NCBI GenBank assembly: GCA_013289855.1
Contig: JABCZD010000002.1
Location: 248,001 to 312,000, forward strand
Length of the DNA stretch: 64,000 nt
Direction of reading: 5' to 3'
Source: Acidobacteriota bacterium
GTDB taxonomy: Bacteria > Acidobacteriota > Terriglobia > Acidiferrales > UBA7541
Position numbers and translations under genes: made by a program. The notes under the pieces are model-generated. The model searched no databases and was not told the origin of the DNA. It saw only the letters and a list, made by a program, of their open reading frames with translations. Below, in pieces: positions 46,776-55,976 of this stretch. Position 1 is the first letter of the stretch. Every line of letters starts with the position of its first letter.

Positions 46776-46800
46776 CAAGCTCAAACTCTACGTCGAGCCG
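46776..46800 (-). repeat. Possible short remnant of the 47803 gene's 3' end
   Basis: On the minus strand it reads RLDVEFELEN then stop, close to PRGVKFELEL of the gene at 47803. About 25 bases; could be chance. Confidence 0.3.
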
Positions 46801-46861
46801 AATCTAGGTCACCTTTGTATGCGGCAAGTCGGGCAACAAACACTGTTCCTCCACGTAAGAT

Positions 46862-47788
46862 TCAGCGGCTCGGAACTTCGTAGATTCGCAAGGTTTCGCC
46901 GGCTGACACTGCCAGCAAGTAGGTGCGGCCACCCAGCGTGGCGATTATCTCCCTCGTTTCTTTGTCCTTGCTTGCAGGATTCATTGAGCCTGTGACGGAA
47001 ACAACCTTCGGCGCTTGATTGCGGCCGGCCATCATGTGTGCATTTAGATCTTCCGCCGACGCTACTCCCGATAGCTTCAATACCTCGGCGCAAGCGGCGT
47101 CATTTCGCTGGCGTCGTTCCAGTTCGTGCTTTTTGAATTCACTCGCGCTTTGCACGGCGGTCTCGATAAAACTACAGCTGGGGCCCGGCTCAAGTCCCGG
47201 AATTGAAAGTAATTGATAGGTCGCCGCGTTTTTTGATGGCTCGAATCCCCAGAGCACCAAATATTTGTCATTCAATAGCCGCACATCGTCGGAGAAGTGG
47301 CGAGTTGCTTGGACTTGAAACTGATTCAGATTGATCACTGATGAAATCACCTCGCCAGGCCGGAGAACGCCATCCTTCGGAAGCGCCCACTCCGCACCGG
47401 CAACTGCGACCGCGTATCGACCGTCCGCTGTGACTTCCAAGTTGGCAGCTAAGCCTTCGAGGTTTTCCCCGTCTCCCCCGGAAAAGCCAGGAGTACTCAA
47501 CACCGAGGTTTGGGGATCACTGGTCCACCACCTCTGGACTTTCACCAGCGGCCATTTCCCATTCTTATCAACTCCATAGATCAGTAGGTCGTTGCTGGGG
47601 GTCAATTGAATCGAGAAAATTGCGTTGGAATGTATTGCTCGATAAAACCAATATCCCCGGAAGTGCGGGACGGGCAGCTTGATTTCCCGAACGAAGAACG
47701 GTTGCGTTTGCGCCCGGGCGTTCGAGGTCGCGAAACCCAGAACCCCAACGAGCAGAATTGTTAGCCACGAGCGAATATGCGATTTCAT
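46862..47788 (-). CDS. Secreted protein with propeller-like repeats
   Basis: About 308 residues from ATG 47788 (MKSHIRSWLTILLVGVLGFA, a signal peptide); a GTG at 47803 overlapping the stop of the previous gene as TAGTG is an alternative that would couple translation. The body has beta-strand-rich segments (SIQLTPSNDLLIYGVDKNGKW and NLEVTADGRYAVAVAGAEWA) like the neighbouring propeller, and a charged helical insert EFKKHELERRQRNDAACAEVLKL. The last strand reads TYLLAVSAGETLRIYEV. No catalytic motif and no clear family. Confidence 0.65.
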   Translation of the reverse strand: MKSHIRSWLTILLVGVLGFATSNARAQTQPFFVREIKLPVPHFRGYWFYRAIHSNAIFSIQLTPSNDLLIYGVDKNGKWPLVKVQRWWTSDPQTSVLSTPGFSGGDGENLEGLAANLEVTADGRYAVAVAGAEWALPKDGVLRPGEVISSVINLNQFQVQATRHFSDDVRLLNDKYLVLWGFEPSKNAATYQLLSIPGLEPGPSCSFIETAVQSASEFKKHELERRQRNDAACAEVLKLSGVASAEDLNAHMMAGRNQAPKVVSVTGSMNPASKDKETREIIATLGGRTYLLAVSAGETLRIYEVPSR

Positions 47789-47802
47789 CGCGCTGCTTTG
47801 CA

Positions 47803-48606
47803 CTACTCTTTAAGTAGGTACAGCGCGCGCTGTAGTTCCAACTCAAACTTTACGCCGCGCGGGAAATTTAGTTCGTGGCCGCGGCCGGATTCGGCGAGGT
47901 AGGCGGTCAGGGCGGCTATGGCGGCGGCTTCGGCGGCTTCCTTTTTGTCTTTATCTTTCATTCCTTTTAGGGCGCCGAGGGCGGCAGCGGCTGCTGCGGC
48001 TTCAGCGGCGTCTTCTTGCGAGCTGCTGCGGCCTTCGATCAAGCCTTCTTTGGTGACGCTGGATTTCACTCTGTGGTCGCCGGGAATGCTGGAAACTTCG
48101 GCGACGATGGGCAATTTCCCAAAGCGCGTGTGAATGTAATCGAAGGTGAGCCAAAGTTTGGCGCGGCCGGCCATGCCGGCGGACTCCGCGTGCGTGATGT
48201 GGCCTTCGATTTCCGCGCCGGCGGGAAGATAGATGCCGTCACCCGCTTCGAGAGGCTCGAGCGTGGTCATGCGGAAGCGGTGGTTTTCTTCGAGGCCTTT
48301 GGAGGAGAGATCGTCTTCAAGGCGCACGAGGAATTTTGCGCCGGGAGCGACCGCGTAGGTTTCTTCGGGCAGGCCGGGTTGGCGGTGGCCGTCGGCTTTG
48401 TGGAGTTGGTGGGGGTTGTCGGTGGTGTTTGTGGGAGAGTCCGGCGCGGGGGATTGGTCGGAGGTGGGGTCGTCGTGGCGCGCAGGTGCGTCGGAGGTGT
48501 AGACCGGAGAAGAGGATTGCTGGGCCGAGATTCGGGTGGCCGAGACGGTCAGCAGTGTGGCTAGCGCGGCTGCGCTCCAGATTGCATGACAATATGTAAG
48601 GCGCAT
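47803..48606 (-). CDS. Secreted beta-rich envelope protein (Ala/Glu-rich linker)
   Basis: About 267 residues. ATG 48606 has GGAGGA 4 bases upstream and gives a signal peptide (MRLTYCHAIWSAAALATLLT). A Ser/Pro/Thr/Asp-rich linker leads to a beta domain: FLVRLEDDLSSKG, YLPAGAEIEGHITHAES and GRAKLWLTFDYIHTRFGKLP. An Ala/Glu/Lys-rich helical segment (EAAEAAAAAAALGALKGMKD) and a final strand (FELELQRALYLLKE) follow. It is a distant paralog of the gene at 13897. Pieces of its 3' end recur at 45370-45410 and possibly 46776-46800. Function unknown; a periplasmic or outer-membrane partner protein is an inference. Confidence 0.7.
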   Translation of the reverse strand: MRLTYCHAIWSAAALATLLTVSATRISAQQSSSPVYTSDAPARHDDPTSDQSPAPDSPTNTTDNPHQLHKADGHRQPGLPEETYAVAPGAKFLVRLEDDLSSKGLEENHRFRMTTLEPLEAGDGIYLPAGAEIEGHITHAESAGMAGRAKLWLTFDYIHTRFGKLPIVAEVSSIPGDHRVKSSVTKEGLIEGRSSSQEDAAEAAAAAAALGALKGMKDKDKKEAAEAAAIAALTAYLAESGRGHELNFPRGVKFELELQRALYLLKE

Positions 48607-48922
48607 GGTTTCCTCCGAGAACGAGAATGACGCTATAGGGAGTGGGAGTGCATGTCGCGCGCCAATGCGCGGTTTTGGCGAGGGTTGCAGCGCATTGATT
48701 GTAGGGTAGTTAGGTTTGAGTTGTGGATGGTGCAGGCGACGTCGGCGCAACGTGTCAATGAAAGGCTGCACACAGGTGTCGGCGATCGCTGACATTAGAA
48801 GGATGTGCCGCGCCTCCGGCGCTCGCGATATGTCTTGCGACGGTCACCCAGCCCTACGGGCTGGGCTAACCTCTACCGCGCCTCCGGCGCTGGTTCGGCG
48901 GCGTATCAAAATTGCATAAGAA
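48607..48922. other. Non-coding spacer with three hairpins
   Basis: About 316 bases without a credible gene. It contains the hairpin array at 48808-48891. Confidence 0.5.
48808..48891. repeat. Hairpin array with 16-bp direct repeat
   Basis: CCGCGCCTCCGGCGCT occurs at 48808-48823 and again at 48876-48891, each with a GCGCC/GGCGC stem. Between them CCCAGCCC (48847-48854) pairs perfectly with GGGCTGGG (48858-48865). REP-like cluster. Confidence 0.65.
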
Positions 48923-49660
48923 TTAGTGTTCGAGGAATTTGCGGACGCGCTGGAGGACTTGCGCGTACATGGCTGGGGTGACTTTGCCGGTTTGCGTGTT
49001 TTGCTGGCTGGGATGGTAGACGCCGAAGAGCGTGGGCCAGGGCTTGGGTAGCGCGGCTTCGGCGCCGTGGCCGAAGACGTATCTTGCGCGCGAGGTGATT
49101 GCCCCGCGCTGCTTCAGGATTTCCAGGTAGGCGTCCCAAGCGATTTTTCCTAAAGCCAACAACGCTGTCGGTTTCAGGAGTTCCAGTTCGCGTTCGAGGT
49201 ATGGGCGGCAATTTAGAATTTCTTGCGGTAAGGGCTTGTTGGCTGGCGGGGCGCAGCGGCAGGCGGCGGCGATGTAGCAGTTCGAGAGTTGCAGGCCGTC
49301 GTCGCGCTTAATCGAGGTGGGCTGATTCGCGAAGCCGGCTTCGTACAGCGCGGCGAAGAGGAAATCCGCCGAGCGGTCACCGGTGAAGACGCGACCGGTG
49401 CGATTGCCGCCGTGAGCGGCGGGAGCTAAGCCAAGGATCAAGAGTTTCGCGCGGGGATCGCCGAAGCCGGGGATGGGTTTGCCCCAATAGGTCCAGTCGC
49501 GGAAGGCGCGTCGTTTTTCTTGCGCGATGCGCTCGCGATATTCGACTAGTCGAGGGCACTTGCGGCAGGAGATTACTTCGTCGGCCAGAAGGTGCAAAAC
49601 GGTTTCGTGGGAGGATTCTTGCGGACTTGCTTTCGCGTCCCGCATGCCGGGCTTGCTCAA
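48923..49660 (-). CDS. udgB: Uracil-DNA glycosylase, family 5
   Basis: Removes uracil and other deaminated bases from DNA. About 245 residues with a TTG start at 49660, overlapping the stop of the upstream gene as TTGA. The family-5 motif 1, GLAPAAHGGNRTGRVFTGDRS, and motif 3, HPSQQNTQTGKV, are clear. The iron-sulfur cluster cysteines include C32 and C35 (SCRKCPRL), with CRC and NC further on, as in thermophile and mycobacterial UdgB. Alternative start is ATG 49645. It is coupled to the phosphatase gene upstream. Confidence 0.92.
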   Translation of the reverse strand: MSKPGMRDAKASPQESSHETVLHLLADEVISCRKCPRLVEYRERIAQEKRRAFRDWTYWGKPIPGFGDPRAKLLILGLAPAAHGGNRTGRVFTGDRSADFLFAALYEAGFANQPTSIKRDDGLQLSNCYIAAACRCAPPANKPLPQEILNCRPYLERELELLKPTALLALGKIAWDAYLEILKQRGAITSRARYVFGHGAEAALPKPWPTLFGVYHPSQQNTQTGKVTPAMYAQVLQRVRKFLEH

Positions 49661-50439
49661 TTTAGAATGGCCAGCACAGCGTCGTGCAGCAGGCCGTTAG
49701 TGCTGACGAATTCGCCGGTGTAAATGGTGCGTTCGCCGTGCACGTTGGTGGAGCGCCCGCCGGCTTCTTCAACGATCAGGCCGAGCGGCGCAAGATCCCA
49801 GGGCATGGAGGTGAGATCCACGGCGGCTTCAATGGAGCCTTGCGCGACCAGCATGTGTTGCCAGAAGCCGCCGAGCGAGCGGCCGTTGCGCGCGGTGTCG
49901 AGCAGCGCGCGAAGCTTAGCGCGCATCACGGGAGTTTTTTTCGGGCCGGTGCCAGTGCAGAAGACCATGGCCGCATCGAGCGAAGCAATGGTGGAAACGT
50001 GAATTTGTTTTCCGTTGCGATACGCGCCCTGGCCGCGATAGCCGGACCAGCGCGTGGCGATTGCCGGAGCGCTGGCGATGCCAGCGATGATTTCGCCGTC
50101 GCGTTCGATGCCCAGCAGCGTGCCGAAGGTGGGGATGCCGCGAGAGAATTCCTCGGTGCCGTCGATGGGATCGATGATCAGGCGGCTGCGACCGGAGGCA
50201 CTGGCGGCTTTGGCGTCCGTGCCGCCCATTTCTTCGCCGAGAACGTCGAGCGGCAGACCGGAAGCGGCCACTTTCGCGCGGGCCATTTCTTCTACGGCGC
50301 GGTCGGCTTGTGTTACCGGCGAGCCGTCGCCTTTGCGGTCGACGCGCACGTCGGTGGAGCGAAAATAACGCATGGCGATGTCATCGGCCTCGTGCGCGAT
50401 GCTTTCCAGTAGCGGCTCGAACTCTTCACGGAAACCCAT
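49657..50439 (-). CDS. Inositol monophosphatase-family phosphatase (HisN-like)
   Basis: Mg2+-dependent phosphatase of about 260 residues. ATG 50439 (MGFREEFEPLL) has AGGAG at 4-5 bases; an ATG 13 codons upstream is possible. Metal motifs: GEEMGG, IDPIDGTEEFSRG (canonical DPIDGT) and PWDLAPLGLIVEEAGG. The sequence GTEEFSRGIPTFGT is more like histidinol-phosphatase (HisN) than inositol phosphatases, and amino-acid biosynthesis genes lie nearby, but this is not decisive. The 3' end overlaps udgB by four bases. Confidence 0.87.
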   Translation of the reverse strand: MGFREEFEPLLESIAHEADDIAMRYFRSTDVRVDRKGDGSPVTQADRAVEEMARAKVAASGLPLDVLGEEMGGTDAKAASASGRSRLIIDPIDGTEEFSRGIPTFGTLLGIERDGEIIAGIASAPAIATRWSGYRGQGAYRNGKQIHVSTIASLDAAMVFCTGTGPKKTPVMRAKLRALLDTARNGRSLGGFWQHMLVAQGSIEAAVDLTSMPWDLAPLGLIVEEAGGRSTNVHGERTIYTGEFVSTNGLLHDAVLAILN

Positions 50440-50600
50440 TCGCTCTCCTGATTTTCTTGTGGCTTGAAGAAGTGCCAATTATTACGCGTGCTTGAAAAAT
50501 TTAATCGCGTCCGGTCATTTGATGCTCGCTGCGGCGATGCAGGCCGCAAATTTTGCGCTGCGGTGTCCCGGATCGCATGGCGCAGCGTGCCGCGCACGAA

Positions 50601-50619
50601 CGCCGCCAAGATGGCGGCG
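50601..50619. repeat. REP-like hairpin
   Basis: CGCCGCCA (50601-50608) pairs perfectly with TGGCGGCG (50612-50619), in the divergent spacer before trpC. Confidence 0.55.
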
Positions 50620-50702
50620 CTACGAAGAAAATGCCATCGCGGCTTGTGCGGCGGGCCATTTGACAGGCCTTGTGCACACACCTAGCATACAAAGTATTCC
50701 CC

Positions 50703-51575
50703 GTGAGCACACAACTCCCAACTGGAACGGTGCTGGACCGCATACTGGAAGCCCGGCGCGCGGAGGTGCAGCATCGCAAAATGGTGCTGCCGGAGACGGC
50801 GCTGAAGTATGGCGCGAAGGCGGCTTTGCCGCTGCGCGATTTTTCCGCGGCGCTTTCCCGAAATGGCGCGAGTGATGGAGTTCGCGACACATTCAATATT
50901 ATCGCGGAGCTGAAACCGGCGTCGCCCTCGCGGGGAGTTTTGCGCGAACCGTTTGCTCCCGTGGAGCTGGCTACGGAGCTTTGTGGCGCGGGCGCGGCGG
51001 CGCTTTCCGTCTTGACAGAGGGCGAATTTTTTGGCGGTTCGCTGAAAAACATGCGCGACGCCCGCAAAGCGGTGAACGTGCCGGTGCTGCGCAAGGATTT
51101 TATTTTCGATACCTGGCAGGTGTGGGAGACGCGCGCGAATGATGCGGATAGTTTTCTGCTGATCGTGGCGGCGCTTTCCGATGGATTATTGCGCGAGTTG
51201 CTGGCGATGGGGCGCGAGCTGAAGATGGAAGCGATCGTGGAGGTGCATACTGTCGCGGAGCTTGATCGCGCCCTGGCGGCAGACGCACGGATCGTTGGGG
51301 TGAATAACCGCGATCTGCATACGCTAAAAGTAAGCGTGGCGACTTCTTTCGAGCTGATCGAGCGCATTCCGGAGAGTTGCATCGCGGTGAGCGAGTCCGG
51401 TTTGCGCACGCACGAGGATTTGGTGAAGCTGCGGGCTGCGGGGTTCGATGCATTTTTGGTTGGCGAACAATTGATGCTCGCTCCCGAACCGGGCGCGGCG
51501 CTGAGCGCGCTGCTTGGCACGCGACTTAACACGCAACCCGGCACGCAGCCTGACGCAGGACCTCGGGCGAAGTGA
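50703..51575 (+). CDS. trpC: Indole-3-glycerol phosphate synthase
   Basis: Closes the ring in tryptophan synthesis to give indole-3-glycerol phosphate. About 290 residues. The GTG at 50703 (VSTQLPTGTVLDRIL) is the family-like start; a TTG 11 codons upstream is an alternative, and neither has a strong ribosome-binding site. Seen: IIAELKPASPSRGVLRE (substrate Lys), SVLTEGEFFGGS, VLRKDFI, EAIVEVHTVAELDRA, GVNNRDLHTLKVS and SESGLRTHED. First gene of the trp/aro operon: trpF starts four bases after the stop. Confidence 0.93.
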   Translation: MSTQLPTGTVLDRILEARRAEVQHRKMVLPETALKYGAKAALPLRDFSAALSRNGASDGVRDTFNIIAELKPASPSRGVLREPFAPVELATELCGAGAAALSVLTEGEFFGGSLKNMRDARKAVNVPVLRKDFIFDTWQVWETRANDADSFLLIVAALSDGLLRELLAMGRELKMEAIVEVHTVAELDRALAADARIVGVNNRDLHTLKVSVATSFELIERIPESCIAVSESGLRTHEDLVKLRAAGFDAFLVGEQLMLAPEPGAALSALLGTRLNTQPGTQPDAGPRAK

Positions 51576-51579
51576 AGTC

Positions 51580-52236
51580 ATGGTCCTCGTAAAAATTTGC
51601 GGCATCACTAATTTTAGCGACGCGCAAGCCGCCGTCGATGCGGGAGCGAATGCGCTGGGCCTCAATTTCTATCCGCGCAGCCCCCGATTCATCGCCAAAG
51701 CGGATGCCGCGAGGATTCGCATCCGTTTACCGGAGGAAGTGGAATCCGTGGGCGTATTTGTGAATGCTTCCGCGGCGGATGTAGCGGCGATGTATCGCGA
51801 CGTGCGCTTCAGTGCCGCGCAGTTGCATGGAAATGAAACGCCGGAATTGGTGGCCGAGCTTTCGCGCATGCTGAAAGTGATCAAGGCGTTTCGCGTGGGC
51901 GCGGATTTTCCCCTGGAGCAGCTGGAAGAGTATCGCGGCGCTTCGGCATTTCTTCTGGACGCCGCGGAAGCAGGCCAATATGGCGGCACTGGCAATACCA
52001 CGGACTGGGCGGTGGCGCGAAAGGCGGCGGCGACGCACCGTATCATTTTAGCTGGCGGGTTGAAGCTGGAAAACGTGGGAGAGGCGATTCGCTTGGTGCG
52101 GCCTTACGGAGTGGACGTAGCCAGTGGCGTGGAAACCAAGCCTGGACGAAAAGATCACGGTAAGCTGCGCGAATTTATTCAGGAAGTGCGGCGGGCGGAG
52201 ACGGGGCTGGACGCGGCTGCGGCGGGGAATTCTTGA
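51580..52236 (+). CDS. trpF: Phosphoribosylanthranilate isomerase
   Basis: Amadori rearrangement of phosphoribosylanthranilate. 218 residues from ATG 51580 (MVLVKICGITNFSDAQ). The catalytic Cys in KICGIT and the Asp in LLDAAEAGQYGGTG are present, together with GLNFYPRSPRFI, QLHGNE, LAGGLKLENV and VDVASGVETKPGRKDH. Four bases after trpC. A 79-base inverted repeat separates it from trpB. Confidence 0.94.
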   Translation: MVLVKICGITNFSDAQAAVDAGANALGLNFYPRSPRFIAKADAARIRIRLPEEVESVGVFVNASAADVAAMYRDVRFSAAQLHGNETPELVAELSRMLKVIKAFRVGADFPLEQLEEYRGASAFLLDAAEAGQYGGTGNTTDWAVARKAAATHRIILAGGLKLENVGEAIRLVRPYGVDVASGVETKPGRKDHGKLREFIQEVRRAETGLDAAAAGNS

Positions 52237-52243
52237 GGACTTT

Positions 52244-52322
52244 GTAGCACGGGCACTTTTGCCAGTGCGGTTTGGTTTTGCGATGGGTTGCAATCGCGCA
52301 CAGGCAAGAGTGTCTGTGCTAC
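52244..52322. repeat. Long inverted repeat between trpF and trpB
   Basis: Arms 52244-52269 and 52297-52322 match at 22 of 26 bases as inverted repeats; each arm is a GCACAGGCA-family REP unit as at 23593-23614. It looks like a paired REP (BIME-type) element inside an operon. Confidence 0.75.
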
Positions 52323-52362
52323 TTGGGGATGCGACTGACGTGATTGGAATGAGCGGGCAACG

Positions 52363-53574
52363 ATGAGTTCGCTTCTGCAAACACCGAGCACCGCGCCGGG
52401 ACGCTTCGGTCCGTACGGCGGCCGCTACGTGCCCGAGACGCTGATGGTGCCGCTGCTGGAGCTGGAGCGCGCTTACGAAATCGCCAAAAACGATCCGGTA
52501 TTTCAAAAGCAGTTCGCGGATTTGCTGAAGAATTTTGCCGGCCGGCCCACGCCGCTGCAATTCGCCGCGCGGCTTACGGAGAAACTTGGCGGCCCGCGCA
52601 TTTATTTGAAGCGCGAAGATTTGCTGCACACCGGCGCGCACAAAATCAACAACGCCATCGGCCAGGGTCTGCTGGCGGTGAAGATGGGCAAGCCGCGCAT
52701 CATTGCGGAAACCGGCGCGGGACAGCACGGCGTGGCTTCCGCGGCGATTGCCGCGCATCTGGGTTTGCACTGCGTGGTGTACATGGGCACGGAAGACATG
52801 GCGCGCCAGGCGCTCAACGTGGCGCGCATGCGCATGCTGGGGACGGAAGTGGTGGGCGTCGAATCCGGCAGCCGCACGCTGAAAGACGCCATCAACGAAG
52901 CGATGCGCGATTGGGTCACCAATATTCGCAACACACATTACCTGCTGGGTTCGGTGCTGGGCGCGCATCCTTACCCCACGATGGTGCGCGATTTTCATTC
53001 GGTGATTGGCAGGGAAGCGCGCGAACAAATTTTGCTGGCGGAAAAGCGGCTGCCCACGCATCTTTTTGCGTGCGTCGGCGGTGGCTCAAACGCCATTGGG
53101 CTTTTTTACAATTTTCTGCGCGACCATGACGTAAAGATGGTGGGCATCGAAGCCGGCGGGCGCGGCAATGGATTGGGCGAGCACGCTGTGCGTCTCGCGG
53201 CGGAGCAAGGATTTACCGGAGCGCGCCCCGGCGTGCTGCAGGGCACGTATACCTACGTTTTGCAGAATGAAGATGGGCAGATTGCCACCACGCATTCCAT
53301 CAGCGCGGGGCTCGACTATCCCGCCATTGGACCGGAGCACGCGTGGTTGGCGGACCAGAGTCGCGCCAGCTACGCGGCTGTCTCGGATGATGCGGCGCTG
53401 GAGGCGGGAAGTTTGCTGGCGCGCACCGAAGGCATCATTCCGGCGCTGGAGTCGGCGCACGCGCTCGCCGGATTGCAGACGCGCATTCCGGAAATGAGCA
53501 AAGATGACCTGGTGATCCTGAACGTCTCCGGGCGCGGCGATAAGGACATGGACACCTATAAGCGCCTGCTCTAA
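52363..53574 (+). CDS. trpB: Tryptophan synthase beta chain
   Basis: Condenses indole with serine. 403 residues, usual length. PLP Lys is K94 in HTGAHKINN. Other segments: [43 protein letters not shown], the PLP phosphate site [20 protein letters not shown] and [14 protein letters not shown]. Works with TrpA 31 bases downstream. A long inverted repeat separates it from trpF. Confidence 0.97.
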   Translation: MSSLLQTPSTAPGRFGPYGGRYVPETLMVPLLELERAYEIAKNDPVFQKQFADLLKNFAGRPTPLQFAARLTEKLGGPRIYLKREDLLHTGAHKINNAIGQGLLAVKMGKPRIIAETGAGQHGVASAAIAAHLGLHCVVYMGTEDMARQALNVARMRMLGTEVVGVESGSRTLKDAINEAMRDWVTNIRNTHYLLGSVLGAHPYPTMVRDFHSVIGREAREQILLAEKRLPTHLFACVGGGSNAIGLFYNFLRDHDVKMVGIEAGGRGNGLGEHAVRLAAEQGFTGARPGVLQGTYTYVLQNEDGQIATTHSISAGLDYPAIGPEHAWLADQSRASYAAVSDDAALEAGSLLARTEGIIPALESAHALAGLQTRIPEMSKDDLVILNVSGRGDKDMDTYKRLL

Positions 53575-53605
53575 TCTTTGACGCATATCGCATGACACAA
53601 ACTGC

Positions 53606-54475
53606 ATGATAAACACGCCGGCCAACTCGACGCGCATCTCTCGCCGCTTCGCGCAATTGCGCGAAAGCGGTGAGCTCGGCGTCGTCGCGTACCTTACTGC
53701 CGGCGATCCTTCGCTGGACGCCACGCTGCAATATGTTTTGGCGTTGGCGGAAGCGGGCGCGGATGTGATCGAGCTGGGCGTGCCGTTTAGCGATCCGTTG
53801 GCGGACGGTCCCACGATTCAGCGCGCCAGCGAGCGTGCATTGCAGGCAGGCGCCACGCTGCGCGGCGTGATCGATCTGGTTGCGCGCATCAGAAAAACTT
53901 CGCAAGTGCCGCTGGTGCTTTTCAGCTACTACAATCCCATCCTGCAAATGGGACTCGAAAAGTTTGGCGCGTCAGCTGCGGCTGCGGGCGCCGATGGCGT
54001 GCTGGTCACCGATCTGACGCCGGAAGAATCGGCTGAATACCGTGAGATTTTGGCGCGTCATAAGCTCGACACCGTTTTTCTGGCGGCACCGACATCGGAC
54101 GCTGAGCGTTTGGCTAAAATTTCGGCGGTATCGTCCGGTTTTCTTTACATTATTTCGCGCACGGGAGTAACGGGCGCGAAAGACGCCATGCCTGACGATC
54201 TGCCGGGATTGTTGCGGCGCGCGCGGAACGCCACCACTTTGCCGCTGGCGGTGGGCTTCGGCATTTCGCTGCCGGGGCATGTTTCGATGCTTGGCGGTTT
54301 GGCGGATGCCGCGGTGGTTGGCTCGGCGTTGGTTTCTGAAATTGCGAACGCGGACTCCGTAGGCGACGCTGCCGCGTCTCTTGCGACGCGCATGCGCGCG
54401 CTAAAAGAAGCCGCGCGCCACGGTCTTTCCAAACGCGCCGCGCCGAACGCAACGCCGACAGGGGCCGCGCGATGA
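53606..54475 (+). CDS. trpA: Tryptophan synthase alpha chain
   Basis: Cleaves indole-3-glycerol phosphate to indole. 289 residues. The catalytic Glu is in VIELGVPFSDPLADGP and the Asp in the GVLVTDLTPEES region. SYYNPILQMG and ISRTGVTGAKDAMP are typical, with GFGIS for the phosphate. The C-terminal tail is Arg/Ala-rich and extended. The stop overlaps the chorismate mutase start as ATGA. Confidence 0.95.
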   Translation: MINTPANSTRISRRFAQLRESGELGVVAYLTAGDPSLDATLQYVLALAEAGADVIELGVPFSDPLADGPTIQRASERALQAGATLRGVIDLVARIRKTSQVPLVLFSYYNPILQMGLEKFGASAAAAGADGVLVTDLTPEESAEYREILARHKLDTVFLAAPTSDAERLAKISAVSSGFLYIISRTGVTGAKDAMPDDLPGLLRRARNATTLPLAVGFGISLPGHVSMLGGLADAAVVGSALVSEIANADSVGDAAASLATRMRALKEAARHGLSKRAAPNATPTGAAR

Positions 54476-54768
54476 ATCTGAGTGATTGGCGCCGCCGCAT
54501 CGATGAGATCGACAGCAAGCTGGTTGAGTTACTGAACGCGCGCTCGCACTGCGCGCTGGAAATTGGAAAGCTGAAACAAGCGGCGAAATTACCGCTGTAT
54601 CAGCCGGAACGCGAGAAGGAAGTCTTACAGAATGCGGAACGCGCAAATCCCGGCCCGCTTTCCAACGCGGCGATTCGCAGACTGTTCGAGCGCATCATCG
54701 ACGAAGCGCGTGCCGCGGAACGTGACGCCATGCACAAAGACGCTGCCAGCGCCGAAAAAGACCCATAG
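54472..54768 (+). CDS. Chorismate mutase, AroQ class
   Basis: Turns chorismate into prephenate. 98 residues of all-alpha AroQ type, starting at the ATG overlapping trpA's stop. Active-site residues are visible in the pattern WRRRIDEIDSKLVELLNARS (first helix), KLPLYQPEREKEVL, and LFERIIDEARAAER. It is not fused to prephenate dehydrogenase or DAHP synthase but lies with both, so they may act together. A hairpin pair follows the stop. Confidence 0.9.
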   Translation: MNLSDWRRRIDEIDSKLVELLNARSHCALEIGKLKQAAKLPLYQPEREKEVLQNAERANPGPLSNAAIRRLFERIIDEARAAERDAMHKDAASAEKDP

Positions 54769-54793
54769 GGTTCGCCGTCCGGGTTATGTAGGT

Positions 54794-54850
54794 GCCGGAC
54801 TTTAGTCCGGCCTGATATTTTTCTTATGTAGTGGCCGATCTTCAGATCGG
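54794..54850. repeat. Two tandem REP-like hairpins, first with T-run
   Basis: GCCGGACT (54794-54801) pairs perfectly with AGTCCGGC (54804-54811), followed by TGATATTTTTCTT. CCGATCT (54835-54841) pairs with AGATCGG (54844-54850). Each hairpin is preceded by the same TTATGTAG word. The first could stop transcription after the chorismate mutase gene. Confidence 0.65.
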
Positions 54851-54939
54851 TAAGCTTTTTGTCCGAAACGAAATTGCGCTGCATCGTCGTGGAGCGATAC
54901 GTTACGCAACAGTTTCTTGAAAGGGAACCAGCCAACCAC

Positions 54940-55962
54940 ATGGTCATCGTAATGCAAGAAGGCGCGACCGACGCCCAAATCCAACAGGTGATCGATCGCC
55001 TGATCGGCAGCGGTTTTAACGTGCATCGCTCCACGGGCGAATCGCACACGGTGTTAGGCGCCGTGGGCGTACACCGCGATTTCGATCATCGCGATTTCGA
55101 GCTGCTCGACGGCGTGCGCGAGGTGATGCGCATCACGCAGCCGTTCAAACTGGCGAGCCGGCAATTTCGTCCCGAAGGAACGGTGATCGATCTGGGCGGC
55201 GGTGTAAAAATCGGCGGCGCCGATGTAGTTGTCGCCGCCGGTCCGTGTTCCATCGAGTCGCCGGAGCAGATCAACGCCATCGCGGAGAGCATCGCCAAGT
55301 CCGGCGCGAAGATCTTGCGCGGTGGCGCGTTCAAACCGCGCACTTCACCGTACGCGTTCCAGGGACTGGGCGAAAAAGGCCTGGAGATGATGAAGCTGGC
55401 TGCGGAAAAGCACGGTCTCTTTACCGTTAGCGAAGTTATGGACCTTTCGCAAATTCCCATGATGTCCGACTATGTGGACATGTTTCAGGTGGGTGCACGC
55501 AACATGCAAAACTATTTTCTGCTGCGCGCGCTGGGAGAAACCAGAAAGCCCGTGCTGCTCAAGCGCGGCATGTCCGCCACCATGGAAGAGCTTTTGTTAA
55601 GCGCGGAATACATGCTGGCCGGTGGCAATTTTAATGTTGCTCTTTGTGAAAGAGGCATCCGCACCTTCGAGACGTACACGCGCAACACGTTTGATATCGC
55701 CGCGATTCCGGTGATCAAGAAACTGTCTCACTTGCCGATGTTGGCTGACCCTTCGCATGGCACCGGACGCCGCGACAAAGTCGCTGCGATGGCGCGCGCC
55801 GCGGTGGCTGCGGGTGCGGATGGCTTGCTCATCGAAGTGCACAACGATCCGGACCACGCGCTCTCTGACGGCGCGCAATCGCTGGATCCGGCGCAGTTCG
55901 AGCAACTGATGCGTGAACTGCGCATCATCGCGCCAGCCATCGGCCGCACGATGGCAGCCTGA
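54940..55962 (+). CDS. aroF: 3-deoxy-7-phosphoheptulonate synthase, AroF (TIGR01361) type
   Basis: First step of the shikimate pathway. About 340 residues from ATG 54940 ([17 protein letters not shown]), which begins the small ferredoxin-like N-terminal domain; a TTG 27 codons upstream is possible. The barrel has [51 protein letters not shown], and metal-binding [15 protein letters not shown] and DPSHGTGRR. Its N-terminal domain is of the type that senses aromatic amino acids, so feedback control is likely. tyrA follows 14 bases downstream. Confidence 0.94.
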   Translation: MVIVMQEGATDAQIQQVIDRLIGSGFNVHRSTGESHTVLGAVGVHRDFDHRDFELLDGVREVMRITQPFKLASRQFRPEGTVIDLGGGVKIGGADVVVAAGPCSIESPEQINAIAESIAKSGAKILRGGAFKPRTSPYAFQGLGEKGLEMMKLAAEKHGLFTVSEVMDLSQIPMMSDYVDMFQVGARNMQNYFLLRALGETRKPVLLKRGMSATMEELLLSAEYMLAGGNFNVALCERGIRTFETYTRNTFDIAAIPVIKKLSHLPMLADPSHGTGRRDKVAAMARAAVAAGADGLLIEVHNDPDHALSDGAQSLDPAQFEQLMRELRIIAPAIGRTMAA

Positions 55963-55976
55963 GTTCGTCGTGACCC

